Assembly: GCA_958402795.1 (NCBI GenBank)
Contig: CATXUX010000062.1
Location: 1 to 13,566 of the forward strand
Source: an uncultured Lachnospiraceae bacterium
GTDB taxonomy: Bacteria; Bacillota; Clostridia; Lachnospirales; Lachnospiraceae
Length of the DNA: 13,566 nucleotides
Reading direction: 5' to 3'
Under the pieces are notes generated by a model. The model saw only the letters and a program-made list of their open reading frames with translations. It did not search any database and was not told the DNA's origin. Below are positions 6,683 to 13,305 of this stretch, in pieces; positions within the stretch are counted from its first letter, which is position 1; every line of letters begins with the position of its first letter. A program made the translations under genes and the position numbers.

Positions 6683-6721
6683 GAGCCGGTGAGGAAACAG
6701 TCAAATTTCACTCACCGGCTC
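6683..6721. terminator. Hairpin at the 3' end of the XRE gene (probable terminator)
   Basis: GAGCCGGTGAG (6683-6693) and CTCACCGGCTC (6711-6721) pair perfectly over 11 bp. GAAA/TTTC extends the stem inward past one bulged base. The stop codon of the reverse-strand XRE gene overlaps the stem. The T-tract is weak on both sides, so termination may be inefficient; it may also insulate the XRE gene from relaxase transcription. Confidence 0.55.
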
Positions 6722-7076
6722 AATTCGTTTCAAATTTCTCGGATAGTTCTGTTAGTTCTTTCGCGGTCTCCTGCGTATGGTGCAAGAGGGTTTCACGCAT
6801 TTCTGACGGACAGCTGCAATAAAGCATTTTCATCTGATTGGCTCCATCATCTTCTGGAGAAACATCTGGATTGATCAGAGTGTCCAGAGAGATCGGAAGC
6901 ACCTTTGCCAATGCCTTCAAAATCAAATAGGACGGATTTATTTGTCCTTTTTCAATGCTGGCGATTTGCTTGACAGATACATGGCTCAGATCCGCAAGCT
7001 CCTGCTGTGTCAGGTCTTTTTTCTTTCGGGATTCCCGCATTTTTTGCCCCAAAGCGGTCAAATCATCAATCGGCAT
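6720..7076 (-). CDS. XRE-family helix-turn-helix repressor
   Basis: The product has 118 residues. The Cro/C1-type HTH covers about 7-62, with LGQKMRESRKKKDLTQQELADL then SVKQIASIEKG and LILKALAKVLPISLDTLI. The C-terminal 50 residues are hydrophilic with a short CSC and a helical end, and may mediate dimerisation. I use the ATG at 7076 because GAGGTGA (7089-7083 on the minus strand) is six bases from it, while the ATG at 7082 touches the ribosome site. The gene is transcribed away from the HTH/response-regulator operon, so the shared 160-bp region could be its operator. It probably controls that operon, the relaxase side or itself; the sequence does not decide. I could not define its own promoter. 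Confidence 0.88.
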   Translation of the reverse strand: MPIDDLTALGQKMRESRKKKDLTQQELADLSHVSVKQIASIEKGQINPSYLILKALAKVLPISLDTLINPDVSPEDDGANQMKMLYCSCPSEMRETLLHHTQETAKELTELSEKFETN

Positions 7077-7136
7077 AATCATTCACCTCAAGTATATTCT
7101 ATCGTGCCGATTTGCACAAAGGAATAACCTTATTAT

Positions 7137-7218
7137 GCCTGTCAATAGGCTTGATTATACCGATTTTTGAGAGGAATATTTCTCCACACTTGTATTGTTC
7201 GAGTTAAAGAACTATAAT
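7137..7218 (+). promoter_or_regulatory. Intergenic control region: promoter for the HTH-regulator-kinase operon with possible operators
   Basis: TATAAT (7213-7218) with TTGTAT (7190-7195) at 17 bp gives a plausible promoter just upstream of the HTH gene. GTTC-N8-GAAC (7197-7212) fills the spacer and GCCT-N6-AGGC lies at 7137-7150. Both are short inverted repeats that the divergent XRE protein could bind. The repeats are too short to be sure. Confidence 0.5.
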
Positions 7219-7238
7219 GTGTTTTGTGGAGGTGTAAG

Positions 7239-7424
7239 ATGGATTATATGACATTAAAAGAGGCCGCCGAGAAGTGGGGCGTGACACCTCGTAGGGTAAA
7301 CTACTATTGTGCCGGTGAGCGTATCCACGGCGCTGTAAAGATGGCTGGTGTTTGGCTGATCCCTAAAACTGCGGAGAAGCCAGTTGATGGCCGGACAAAA
7401 CAAGGAAAGGTGCAGAAAGCATGA
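7239..7424 (+). CDS. Small excisionase-like/MerR-like HTH protein
   Basis: The product has 61 residues. MDYMTLKEAAEKWGVTPRRV is a winged-helix or excisionase-like DNA-binding start, followed by NYYCAGERI and GVWLIPKTAEKP, the usual pattern of small helix-turn-helix proteins of the DNA-binding domain 17 type. The ATG at 7239 is chosen because GGAGGT (7228-7233) is five bases upstream; a TTG at 7224 would lie before that site. The stop overlaps the response regulator start by four bases (ATGA at 7421), so it leads the operon. It could be a co-regulator of the resistance module or a small recombination directionality factor. Position favours the first. Confidence 0.75.
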   Translation: MDYMTLKEAAEKWGVTPRRVNYYCAGERIHGAVKMAGVWLIPKTAEKPVDGRTKQGKVQKA

Positions 7425-8092
7425 AACTATCTAAAATTATGATAATTGAAGATGATCCTGTGATACAGGGAGAATTACAAACTTTATTGAATGGAAATGG
7501 ATATACAACGCTTGGAGTAAGGAATTTTTCTGCTGTGACAGAACAGATTCAGGATGAAAAGCCACATCTGATTTTGTTGGACATTAAGTTACCCGGAGAG
7601 AATGGTTTTGCTTTATGCTCTAAAATTCGTACCTTTTCCGAAGTGCCGATCATCTTTGTGACAAGCTGCAACACGGATATGGACGAGCTGAATAGCATTA
7701 GGTTGGGTGGAGACGCTTTTATCACGAAGCCCTATAACACAGCAATCCTGCTTGCGAAAATTGCTTCTCTGCTGAAGAAAACCTATCCCGCACAACAACG
7801 GGAGAAGATCGTCTATGGAGATGCGGTGCTGCATCTGGAATCCAGCAGTTTGGACTATAATGGACGGAGCGTAGAACTTACTAAGAACGAATTGAAAATT
7901 CTCTATTATTTGTTCAAGAACGGTGGAAAAATCTGTTCTCGCGGAGATATGATTGAGTATTTGTGGGACAATCAGCTATATGTGGATGACAATGCTTTGA
8001 GCGTCAATATCAACCGCATCCGGGAAAAACTGGCGGGCATCGGTCTGACGGATTTTATCAAGACAAAGCACCGACAGGGGTACACGATATGA
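7421..8092 (+). CDS. OmpR-family response regulator, BceR-like
   Basis: The product has 223 residues. The receiver domain (about 3-118) has the acidic pair D11/D12, the phosphorylation site D54 in LILLDIKLPGENG, the switch residue T81 and K103 in FITKPY. The winged-helix output domain (about 128-223) shows LTKNELKILYYLFKNGGKICSR, VDDNALSVNINRIREKL and TKHRQGYTI. Next to an intramembrane-sensing kinase and a Bce-type ABC transporter, it is most likely the regulator that switches on the transporter after peptide sensing. It overlaps the genes on both sides by four bases, so all three are coupled. Its probable target is the inverted repeat upstream of the ATPase gene. Confidence 0.92.
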   Translation: MKLSKIMIIEDDPVIQGELQTLLNGNGYTTLGVRNFSAVTEQIQDEKPHLILLDIKLPGENGFALCSKIRTFSEVPIIFVTSCNTDMDELNSIRLGGDAFITKPYNTAILLAKIASLLKKTYPAQQREKIVYGDAVLHLESSSLDYNGRSVELTKNELKILYYLFKNGGKICSRGDMIEYLWDNQLYVDDNALSVNINRIREKLAGIGLTDFIKTKHRQGYTI

Positions 8093-9102
8093 ACAGCAGA
8101 CGATATTGGAAAAACAGGCTACCATTTCTGCTGACGAACCTTGTTTGTATGGCTGCACTCACTGTATTTTTGTTGGTGTGCGGCAATTCGGTTTCCGCAG
8201 TAGTATTGATCCTGATTGTATGGGCATTGATTTTGCTGACGGGACTTGTCCTCACTTACTGGAAACGGAAGCGGCAGATGAAAAAACTTCTGGATATGGC
8301 GGAGCAGCTTTCCGAAAGATACCTCATTTCCGAAGTGATGGAGCTGCCGGAACAGGCCGAGGATCAGGTTTACTATCAGCTTTTGAAAATGGCTGGAAAA
8401 TCCATGTTGGAACAGATTGGAGAAGTCGAGCGGGAACGCCTGGAGTACAAAGAATACATTGAGCAATGGATTCACGAAATCAAAACGCCCATTACTGCCA
8501 TGAAACTCCTATGTGAAAACCACCGGACGGACTGGACAAAGGAACTTCTGCTGGAACTGGAAAAGACCAACCGCTTTACCGAACAAGCTCTTTATTACGC
8601 CCGCAGTGAGCATACAGAGAAAGATTATTCTGTCCGGGAAATGGCACTGTCCCAAGTGGTGCATCAGGCGATTGCAGATAATAAATATCTGCTGCTCCAA
8701 GGTGGTATGCGTCTGGAAGTGGAGGAAATGCAGGACACGGTTTATTCAGATGAAAAGTGGGTGCGCTTTATTCTGAACCAACTGATTGCCAATGCGGTCA
8801 AGTATCGTACGGAACAACCGGTTCTCCGCATTTCTACTCATAAACGGCAAGATCAGGTTGTTCTTGTCATGGAGGACAATGGAATCGGGATTGCTGCGTC
8901 CGATCTGCCCCGTATCTTTGAAAAGGGATTTACCGGTCAGAATGGTCGTATGGTCCAGCAGTCCACAGGCATTGGCCTGTACCTATGCAAACGGCTCTGT
9001 GAAAAGCTGGGCATTGGCATTGCGGCAGAATCATCGGAACAAGGAACCGCCATTTCCCTGGCGTTTCACATCAACTGTCTGATCCATGAAGTGCAGGGCT
9101 GA
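8089..9102 (+). CDS. Intramembrane-sensing histidine kinase, BceS-like
   Basis: The product has 337 residues. Two membrane helices (about 12-31 and 37-57) are joined by only about five residues, the mark of kinases that lack an external sensor and read the state of a Bce-type transporter. The H-box is WIHEIKTPITAM with H129. The ATPase domain has the N-box N235 in LIANAVKYR, the G1 box EDNGIGI (262-268), the F-box IFEKGFTGQNGR and the G2 box STGIGLYLCKRL (292-303). Regulator and kinase genes overlap by four bases. The stop codon lies in the loop of the terminator that follows. Family-level confidence is high; the inducing peptide is unknown. Confidence 0.92.
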   Translation: MNSRRYWKNRLPFLLTNLVCMAALTVFLLVCGNSVSAVVLILIVWALILLTGLVLTYWKRKRQMKKLLDMAEQLSERYLISEVMELPEQAEDQVYYQLLKMAGKSMLEQIGEVERERLEYKEYIEQWIHEIKTPITAMKLLCENHRTDWTKELLLELEKTNRFTEQALYYARSEHTEKDYSVREMALSQVVHQAIADNKYLLLQGGMRLEVEEMQDTVYSDEKWVRFILNQLIANAVKYRTEQPVLRISTHKRQDQVVLVMEDNGIGIAASDLPRIFEKGFTGQNGRMVQQSTGIGLYLCKRLCEKLGIGIAAESSEQGTAISLAFHINCLIHEVQG

Positions 9103-9129
9103 TTGCGGTCCTGCACTTCTTACATTTTT
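9088..9129 (+). terminator. Rho-independent terminator overlapping the kinase stop codon
   Basis: GAAGTGCAGG (9088-9097) and CCTGCACTTC (9110-9119) form a perfect 10-bp stem with a 12-base loop holding the TGA stop. TTACATTTTT follows. It separates the regulatory genes from the transporter genes. Confidence 0.82.
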
Positions 9130-9183
9130 GTTAGAACTTTGTAAGAAAACTTGATACAAACGAAGCCACTCTTATTCTACAAT
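9117..9183 (+). promoter_or_regulatory. Candidate response-regulator operator and inducible promoter of the ABC transporter
   Basis: A perfect 8-bp inverted repeat, TTCTTACA (9117-9124) and TGTAAGAA (9140-9147), is separated by 15 bases. Inside it, TTACA-TTTT-TGTTA (9120-9133) resembles the TNACA-N4-TGTNA form that I recall for BceR-type boxes. Downstream are TTGATA (9151-9156) and TACAAT (9178-9183), 21 bp apart, too wide for a strong unaided promoter, which fits an activator-dependent one. The first arm overlaps the kinase terminator. Confidence 0.65.
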
Positions 9184-9203
9184 AGAGATCAGAGGTGATA
9201 ACA

Positions 9204-9971
9204 ATGAAAGAAATTTTGAAACTGGATCATATCCAAAAATATTACGGAAATGGCGGGAATGTTACAAAAGCAATTCAGGACATCAGCTTTTCCGTTCAGG
9301 AGGGGGAATTTGTAGGAATCATGGGAGCATCCGGTTCCGGCAAGACTACCCTGCTCAACTGTATTTCCACCATTGATACCGTCAGTGCGGGACATATCTA
9401 TCTGGACGGAACCGATGTGACGGAAATCAATGAAAAACAGATTGCCCGGTTTCGTCGGGAGAATCTTGGATTTGTATTTCAGGATTTTAACCTGCTGGAC
9501 ACTCTGACAATCTCGGAAAACATTGCCTTGGCACTGACTATCAACAAGGTTCCTGCAGGTGAGATTGATGGGCGGGTGCGGGAAATGGCCGGAAAGCTGA
9601 ATATCACGGATATTCTGGATAAATATCCCTATCAGGTGTCCGGCGGTCAAAAACAGCGGTGTGCCTGTGCCAGAGCTATTATCAACCAGCCAAAGTTGAT
9701 CCTGGCGGACGAACCTACCGGCGCGTTAGATAGTCACTCGTCACAGGCCTTGCTCTCCACAATCCAGAGTATTAACGAAAGCCTTGACGCCACAATCCTG
9801 ATGGTAACACACGACGCTTTTTCGGCAAGCTATGCCAATCGTATTCTCTTTTTAAGAGATGGTGCGATCTTCACGGAAATTCTCAAAGGCAGTGATTCTC
9901 GTAGGGTTTTCTTTGAAAAAATCTTGGATGTCCTTACCATGATGGGAGGGGGCGTGAATGATGTACGCTAA
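9204..9971 (+). CDS. Bce-type ABC transporter ATP-binding protein
   Basis: The product has 255 residues, usual for the family. The Walker A motif is GASGSGKT (41-48), the Q-loop VFQDFNLLD (Q93), the signature VSGGQKQR (145-152), Walker B LILADEPTGALDS (165-177) and the switch histidine MVTHD (H203). In the MacB/Bce (type VII) group the ATPase powers a FtsX-like permease that frees antibiotic targets or senses flux rather than pumping bulk substrate. The ATG at 9204 is preferred over the GTG at 9195 because AGAGGTGA (9191-9198) is the ribosome site and includes that GTG. It overlaps the permease gene by 14 bases. Base composition is close to the kinase gene and clearly higher in GC than the permease. 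Confidence 0.93.
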   Translation: MKEILKLDHIQKYYGNGGNVTKAIQDISFSVQEGEFVGIMGASGSGKTTLLNCISTIDTVSAGHIYLDGTDVTEINEKQIARFRRENLGFVFQDFNLLDTLTISENIALALTINKVPAGEIDGRVREMAGKLNITDILDKYPYQVSGGQKQRCACARAIINQPKLILADEPTGALDSHSSQALLSTIQSINESLDATILMVTHDAFSASYANRILFLRDGAIFTEILKGSDSRRVFFEKILDVLTMMGGGVNDVR

Positions 9972-12186
9972 ATTAGCACTTGAAAATGTAAAGAAATCTA
10001 CAAAAGACTATTTGATATATATTGTCACTCTGACGGCGTGTATATCTATGTTTTATGCTTTCCTTTCCATTTCCAGCAATTATTATGATCCGAATATAGG
10101 AGCAGAATTTAATTTAGATATATTAGGTGACGGAATTAAATATGCGATTCTATTGATTACTGTATTGCTGATGTTCCTTATGCAGTATGTAAACCACTTT
10201 ATGATACAACGGCGAAAAAGAGAATTTGCAATTCAGAGTATTATTGGAATGGAGCAATCAACGATAGCTCGACTTTTCTTTGTAGAATCACTAATAATGG
10301 GAATTTTTTCGCTTATTGTGGGGATAGGATTAGGTGGTGTGTTTTCTCAATTCATTACTGCTATGTTGCTTCAAATGTATCATAAACCATTTGAATTTTC
10401 ATTTATGCTTTTTCCAGATACAATCATTTTGACGATTCTATTTTTCTGCATATGTTTTGCGACAGTTGGTTTATCTCAAGTTCGCACGATACGAAAAATA
10501 AAGATAATTGATATGCTAAATGCAGATCGAAAAAATGATATATTGGGAACCCCCCACAAATGGATATACAAACTCTTTCCAGTAAATTTTGTCCTTTATC
10601 TGCTGATTACCTTTTATAATATTAGAACCCTGTCTTACTACTTTAACGGAGAATTTGAACTGGTAATCAAAATATGGTCTGCAATCAGCATTATTGTACC
10701 AATTCTGATGTTGATTACGCATATAAGGGAAAGATTCAGAAGAAAAGAACAAAACACAGTAAAGCAGCTCTTTTTGATTGAATGTATTGGCCTGTTGGAA
10801 CTGATTATTCTTTCCATATTGCCAGTTTTCAAAGTGTACCTTGCAATGCCGATGGATAAAGGTGCTTTTAATGTTTATATGGGATTTCTGTTTTGGTGTG
10901 TTGTATTTGGAGTGAGTGTATTTTTCGTTTTGTTTAGTAATTACTTGTTGGTTATCAAAGAACGCCAGAAGTATAAAGAAGAAAATCTGTTCTTTTTTGG
11001 ACAACTGTTATCTAAATTAAAATCGAAAACACTTTCAATGACTTTGATTTGCCTCACACTTACATTGTCCATGGCATTATTTTTTGTAACACCACTCCTT
11101 GTTGGATGGGCACAAGGTTTTTTGGAAAAAAGAGTTCCTTTTGATATACAGATTTCTTCGGACTACATTGGTATGCAGTCTGGTTATATCGGCATACAGT
11201 CCGAAAAAGAGCTGCCTGTAACGGATTATAGTTTTCTTGATTCTTTCATTGAAAAGAATATTTCTGTTCGTGATGATTGCTCTTTTAAGACATACTTTGT
11301 AAACAAAACTGACTTTTATAACCAACTGGAGAATAGCAGGAAAAATGCCTCACCCATCACAGCGATTTCTTTGTCCGACTATAACCATCTATTAAAGATG
11401 GCAGGTTATGATGAAATTTCTTTACGGGATCATGAATTTACAACCCAGTGGCTTTCCATAACGCCCCAAGATTCAATTTCGGCGTATCTTGAAACTCACA
11501 AATCTATTAAAACTGATGGAGGCGATTTACAGCTTGCTGATATTTCTGCACATACAGTAGACTTAGGCGAAGATTTTTATAATTTTCAAAGTGTGATATA
11601 TATTGTACCAGATCACATTTGCAATAAACTGACATCAGCTAATACATTCCGGTATATGATGGCAGATAAAACAATTTCTTATGATATTGCTCAAGAATTA
11701 AAATCATACTTTGAAAATTCAAGTCTTACTGATTCGCTTGTAACTTATAACATTACCATGCGGACAATCGAGGTTAATGATAATTCTGCTATTATTTTCA
11801 TTATGCAAACTGGATTGACATATAGCGCAATCATCTTGTTTGTAACCTGTTTTACTATCTTGGCTTTGCAGCAATTATCAGATTCCGGGAAATACAAATA
11901 TCGTTTTCGGGTTCTAAGAAATATGGGCGTTGAAGAACCCCATATACGAAAATTGATTTTGAAACAATTAGCTGTATGGTTTGGTGTTCCGATTATATTG
12001 GCTCTTATCTTGTCGGGCGCATTTCTTGTATTTTTGTTTGTAGGATTCCATATGCAGATTGCAGTGTATATCGGAGTACAGCGATTGGTACAGCAGCTTT
12101 TGATTGTGTTGGCTATTTTAGGTGTCCTTTTAATAAGTTACTTTATTAGTACATGGGTCTTGTTTAATAAGTCTGCATCTGCCTAA
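9958..12186 (+). CDS. Bce-type ABC transporter permease (FtsX-like)
   Basis: The product has 742 residues. The N-terminal block MMYAKLALENVKKSTKDYLIY and the first helices match BceB-type permeases. Hydrophobic segments lie near 18-38, 60-80, 107-135, 150-172, 208-225, 236-255, 270-290, 302-328 and 360-385. A hydrophilic, presumably external domain of about 220 residues (390-610) follows, then three more segments (about 615-640, 668-700, 712-735). The external domain is typical of peptide-antibiotic transporters of this class. It is about 100 residues longer than classic BceB, apparently through extra hydrophobic segments before that domain. GGAGGGGG (about 9945-9952) serves the start inside the ATPase end. 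It is markedly AT-rich compared with the ATPase, so the pair may be of mixed origin. Confidence 0.9.
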   Translation: MMYAKLALENVKKSTKDYLIYIVTLTACISMFYAFLSISSNYYDPNIGAEFNLDILGDGIKYAILLITVLLMFLMQYVNHFMIQRRKREFAIQSIIGMEQSTIARLFFVESLIMGIFSLIVGIGLGGVFSQFITAMLLQMYHKPFEFSFMLFPDTIILTILFFCICFATVGLSQVRTIRKIKIIDMLNADRKNDILGTPHKWIYKLFPVNFVLYLLITFYNIRTLSYYFNGEFELVIKIWSAISIIVPILMLITHIRERFRRKEQNTVKQLFLIECIGLLELIILSILPVFKVYLAMPMDKGAFNVYMGFLFWCVVFGVSVFFVLFSNYLLVIKERQKYKEENLFFFGQLLSKLKSKTLSMTLICLTLTLSMALFFVTPLLVGWAQGFLEKRVPFDIQISSDYIGMQSGYIGIQSEKELPVTDYSFLDSFIEKNISVRDDCSFKTYFVNKTDFYNQLENSRKNASPITAISLSDYNHLLKMAGYDEISLRDHEFTTQWLSITPQDSISAYLETHKSIKTDGGDLQLADISAHTVDLGEDFYNFQSVIYIVPDHICNKLTSANTFRYMMADKTISYDIAQELKSYFENSSLTDSLVTYNITMRTIEVNDNSAIIFIMQTGLTYSAIILFVTCFTILALQQLSDSGKYKYRFRVLRNMGVEEPHIRKLILKQLAVWFGVPIILALILSGAFLVFLFVGFHMQIAVYIGVQRLVQQLLIVLAILGVLLISYFISTWVLFNKSASA

Positions 12187-12460
12187 CTTTTTGCGTTTTA
12201 CAGTGACCTTATCAACAAAAGAAAATGCAATAGTATTACCCTCCGTTCTGATTTTGGAGGTACACCTATGAATTGAATTGCTACAAAAATGAAGCAATTC
12301 AGCCTGTTTTCTTGTCAAAAAAGAAAATGGTTAGGAGATTTCTGCAACATTTGGTCTTTATTATAGAATTACAAGTAAGATAGAAAATGTGATTAAATCT
12401 GCCGGACGACGGCAAAAGAAAAAAAGCCGTCGTACAGCAGATACATTTCCACGCGCCTAT
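12187..12460. other. Non-coding AT-rich stretch after the permease, with two hairpins and a start-stop mini-ORF
   Basis: No gene is supported. GGAGG (12256-12260) precedes ATG-AAT-TGA (12268-12276), a two-codon reading frame, and CCTCC (12240-12244) could pair with that ribosome site. TGAATTGC/GCAATTCA (12274-12301) forms an 8-bp stem. ACGACGGC/GCCGTCGT (12406-12413 and 12426-12433) forms an 8-bp stem around an almost pure A loop; TCTGC/GCAGA extends it outside an internal loop (12398-12441). This may be the junction between cargo and ICE backbone. I see no convincing promoter. Confidence 0.5.
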
Positions 12461-12510
12461 GGAGCGGCGGCTTTGAGAAAAATCAGAGCCGCCGTTCCTT
12501 TTTGCTTTTT
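12461..12510 (+). terminator. Strong rho-independent terminator (permease operon or leader)
   Basis: A 16-bp stem with two wobbles pairs GGAGCGGCGGCTTTGA (from 12461) with TCAGAGCCGCCGTTCC (to 12498) around GAAAAA. TTTTTGCTTTTT follows. It lies about 275 bases after the permease stop and 50 before the 35-codon ORF. Confidence 0.9.
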
Positions 12511-12536
12511 CAGACCGATGCTCATGCAATCAGGAG

Positions 12537-12560
12537 GGCAGTATTTGGGAGGATACTGTC
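12537..12560 (+). promoter_or_regulatory. Hairpin presenting the ribosome site of the 35-codon ORF in its loop
   Basis: GGCAGTAT (12537-12544) and ATACTGTC (12553-12560) form an 8-bp stem with one wobble. The loop TTGGGAGG holds the ribosome site GGGAGG. The stem touches the ATG at 12561. The same ribosome site can pair with TCCTCC at 12622-12627 inside the ORF. Confidence 0.5.
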
Positions 12561-12668
12561 ATGTCAATTTTCGTTATTCATAGCACACATGAGCTACATC
12601 AATTAAAAAAAGCCTTGCCCCTCCTCCGGGGAGATATGACTATCTATCGGTATTATCATTCCAACTAA
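12561..12668 (+). CDS. 35-codon ORF, possible leader peptide
   Basis: ATG at 12561 is preceded by GGGAGG (12547-12552) at a good distance. The product starts MSIFVIHSTHELHQLKKALP and ends YRYYHSN. It has no membrane segment; it is basic with several histidines and tyrosines. I do not recognise it. It is flanked by strong terminators on both sides, and the second lies 28 bases after its stop, upstream of the sigma-like gene. That layout is typical of attenuator leaders. It could instead be an independent small protein. Translation is likely from the ribosome site but not proven. Confidence 0.55.
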   Translation: MSIFVIHSTHELHQLKKALPLLRGDMTIYRYYHSN

Positions 12669-12696
12669 AAGAGAAGAATCATAGTTATTTTTGCTG

Positions 12697-12731
12697 CGCC
12701 AGTTTCCCATTGCGGGGAGCTGGCGTTTTTT
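12697..12731 (+). terminator. Rho-independent terminator between the 35-codon ORF and the sigma-like gene
   Basis: CGCCAGTTTCCC (12697-12708) pairs with GGGGAGCTGGCG (12714-12725) over 12 bp with two wobbles and an ATTGC loop. TTTTTT follows. I see no promoter between here and the sigma-like gene, so that gene may depend on readthrough of this site. Confidence 0.9.
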
Positions 12732-12781
12732 ATTGTCGATTTTTCAGGAAAGCTCCTGAAGTATGTCGCTGCCGATCCCCG

Positions 12782-12827
12782 CCTCCTTTCGATTCACTCG
12801 TCAATCACCCGTGAATCGAAATGGAGG
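12782..12827 (+). promoter_or_regulatory. Long hairpin that sequesters the ribosome site of the sigma-like gene
   Basis: TTTCGATTCAC (12787-12797) pairs perfectly with GTGAATCGAAA (12811-12821). Past one bulged T the stem continues, with CCTCC (12782-12786) pairing to GGAGG (12823-12827), which is the ribosome site of the gene starting at 12834. The whole stem has 16 pairs and a 13-base loop. In this fold translation would be shut off. A smaller hairpin, TTCAGGA/TCCTGAA (12743-12760), lies just upstream. Confidence 0.8.
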
Positions 12828-12833
12828 TACATA

Positions 12834-13247
12834 ATGAAGAAAATTAACCTTCGGGAACTTTATCCTGATGTTTATACAACAGACTTTTTTGTAGATGTGA
12901 CAGAGAAAGTAATGGAAACTATTCGAGCAGCTGAACGTGCGGAGGCTGCGTATGAGCGAAAGATGTATCGCTACAAGGCCCAGTATTCTCTGGATTGCGA
13001 GAATGGCATTGAAAATGCAGTGCTGTTGAAGCCGCAAACGCCGGAAATGCTTCTGGAGGAAAAACAGCTTCAGGAGCAGGTCTATGCTGCTGTGATGAGG
13101 CTGCCGGAGAAACAGGCAAAGAGGATTTATGCCCGATACTATCTGGGAATGACGGTAAATGAAATTGCCGAAGTAGAAGGTGTAGACCCAAGCCGTGTCC
13201 GCGACAGTATCCGGCGTGGTCTGAAGCAGCTGGCAAAGTATTTTTAG
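12834..13247 (+). CDS. Small sigma-70-like / sigma region 4 HTH factor
   Basis: The product has 137 residues. The last 50 form a region-4-like HTH: AVMRLPEKQAKRIYARYYLGM, then TVNEIAEVEGVDPSRVRDSI and RRGLKQLAKYF. The N-terminal 80 residues are charged helix and do not show a standard region 2, so it may act as a sigma-like activator rather than a full sigma factor. Proteins of this type are common regulators in Tn916- and Tn1549-like elements. The ribosome site GGAGG is strong but buried in a 16-pair hairpin, and a terminator lies about 100 bases upstream, so expression seems held back at two levels. A 14-bp hairpin follows the gene. Confidence 0.85.
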   Translation: MKKINLRELYPDVYTTDFFVDVTEKVMETIRAAERAEAAYERKMYRYKAQYSLDCENGIENAVLLKPQTPEMLLEEKQLQEQVYAAVMRLPEKQAKRIYARYYLGMTVNEIAEVEGVDPSRVRDSIRRGLKQLAKYF

Positions 13248-13260
13248 GGTAGAATAACAG

Positions 13261-13305
13261 AGGGCGCAAGGTCTCAAAGTGCTTCTGCATAAGACCTTGC
13301 GCCCT
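13261..13305. terminator. Fourteen-bp perfect hairpin after the sigma-like gene
   Basis: AGGGCGCAAGGTCT (13261-13274) pairs perfectly with AGACCTTGCGCCCT (13292-13305) around a 17-base loop. No T-run follows on either strand, so it may be a pause or processing site, an mRNA-stabilising end or a protein site rather than a standard terminator. Confidence 0.5.

Noticed and set aside
6689..6874. GTG-started open frame with AAAGGAG upstream, plus strand after the relaxase
   Set aside because: It runs antisense through the XRE gene, has no recognisable motif, and its start is inside the XRE-end hairpin.
7090..7120. Reverse-strand promoter TTGTGC-17 bp-TATACT for the XRE gene
   Set aside because: It would start transcription about eight bases before the start codon and lose the ribosome site GAGGTGA.
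10516..11004. Reverse-strand open frame inside the permease gene
   Set aside because: It lies inside a clear permease gene and is explained by AT-rich membrane-protein codons read backwards.
12389..12583. Plus-strand open frame of 64 codons
   Set aside because: It runs through two strong hairpins including a terminator, lacks a ribosome site and has low-complexity basic content. The 35-codon ORF in another frame has a proper ribosome site.
12187..12833. Insertion-sequence remnant or ICE end in the long non-coding region
   Set aside because: No transposase fragment, paired terminal repeats or target duplication is visible. The inverted repeats are local RNA-type hairpins.
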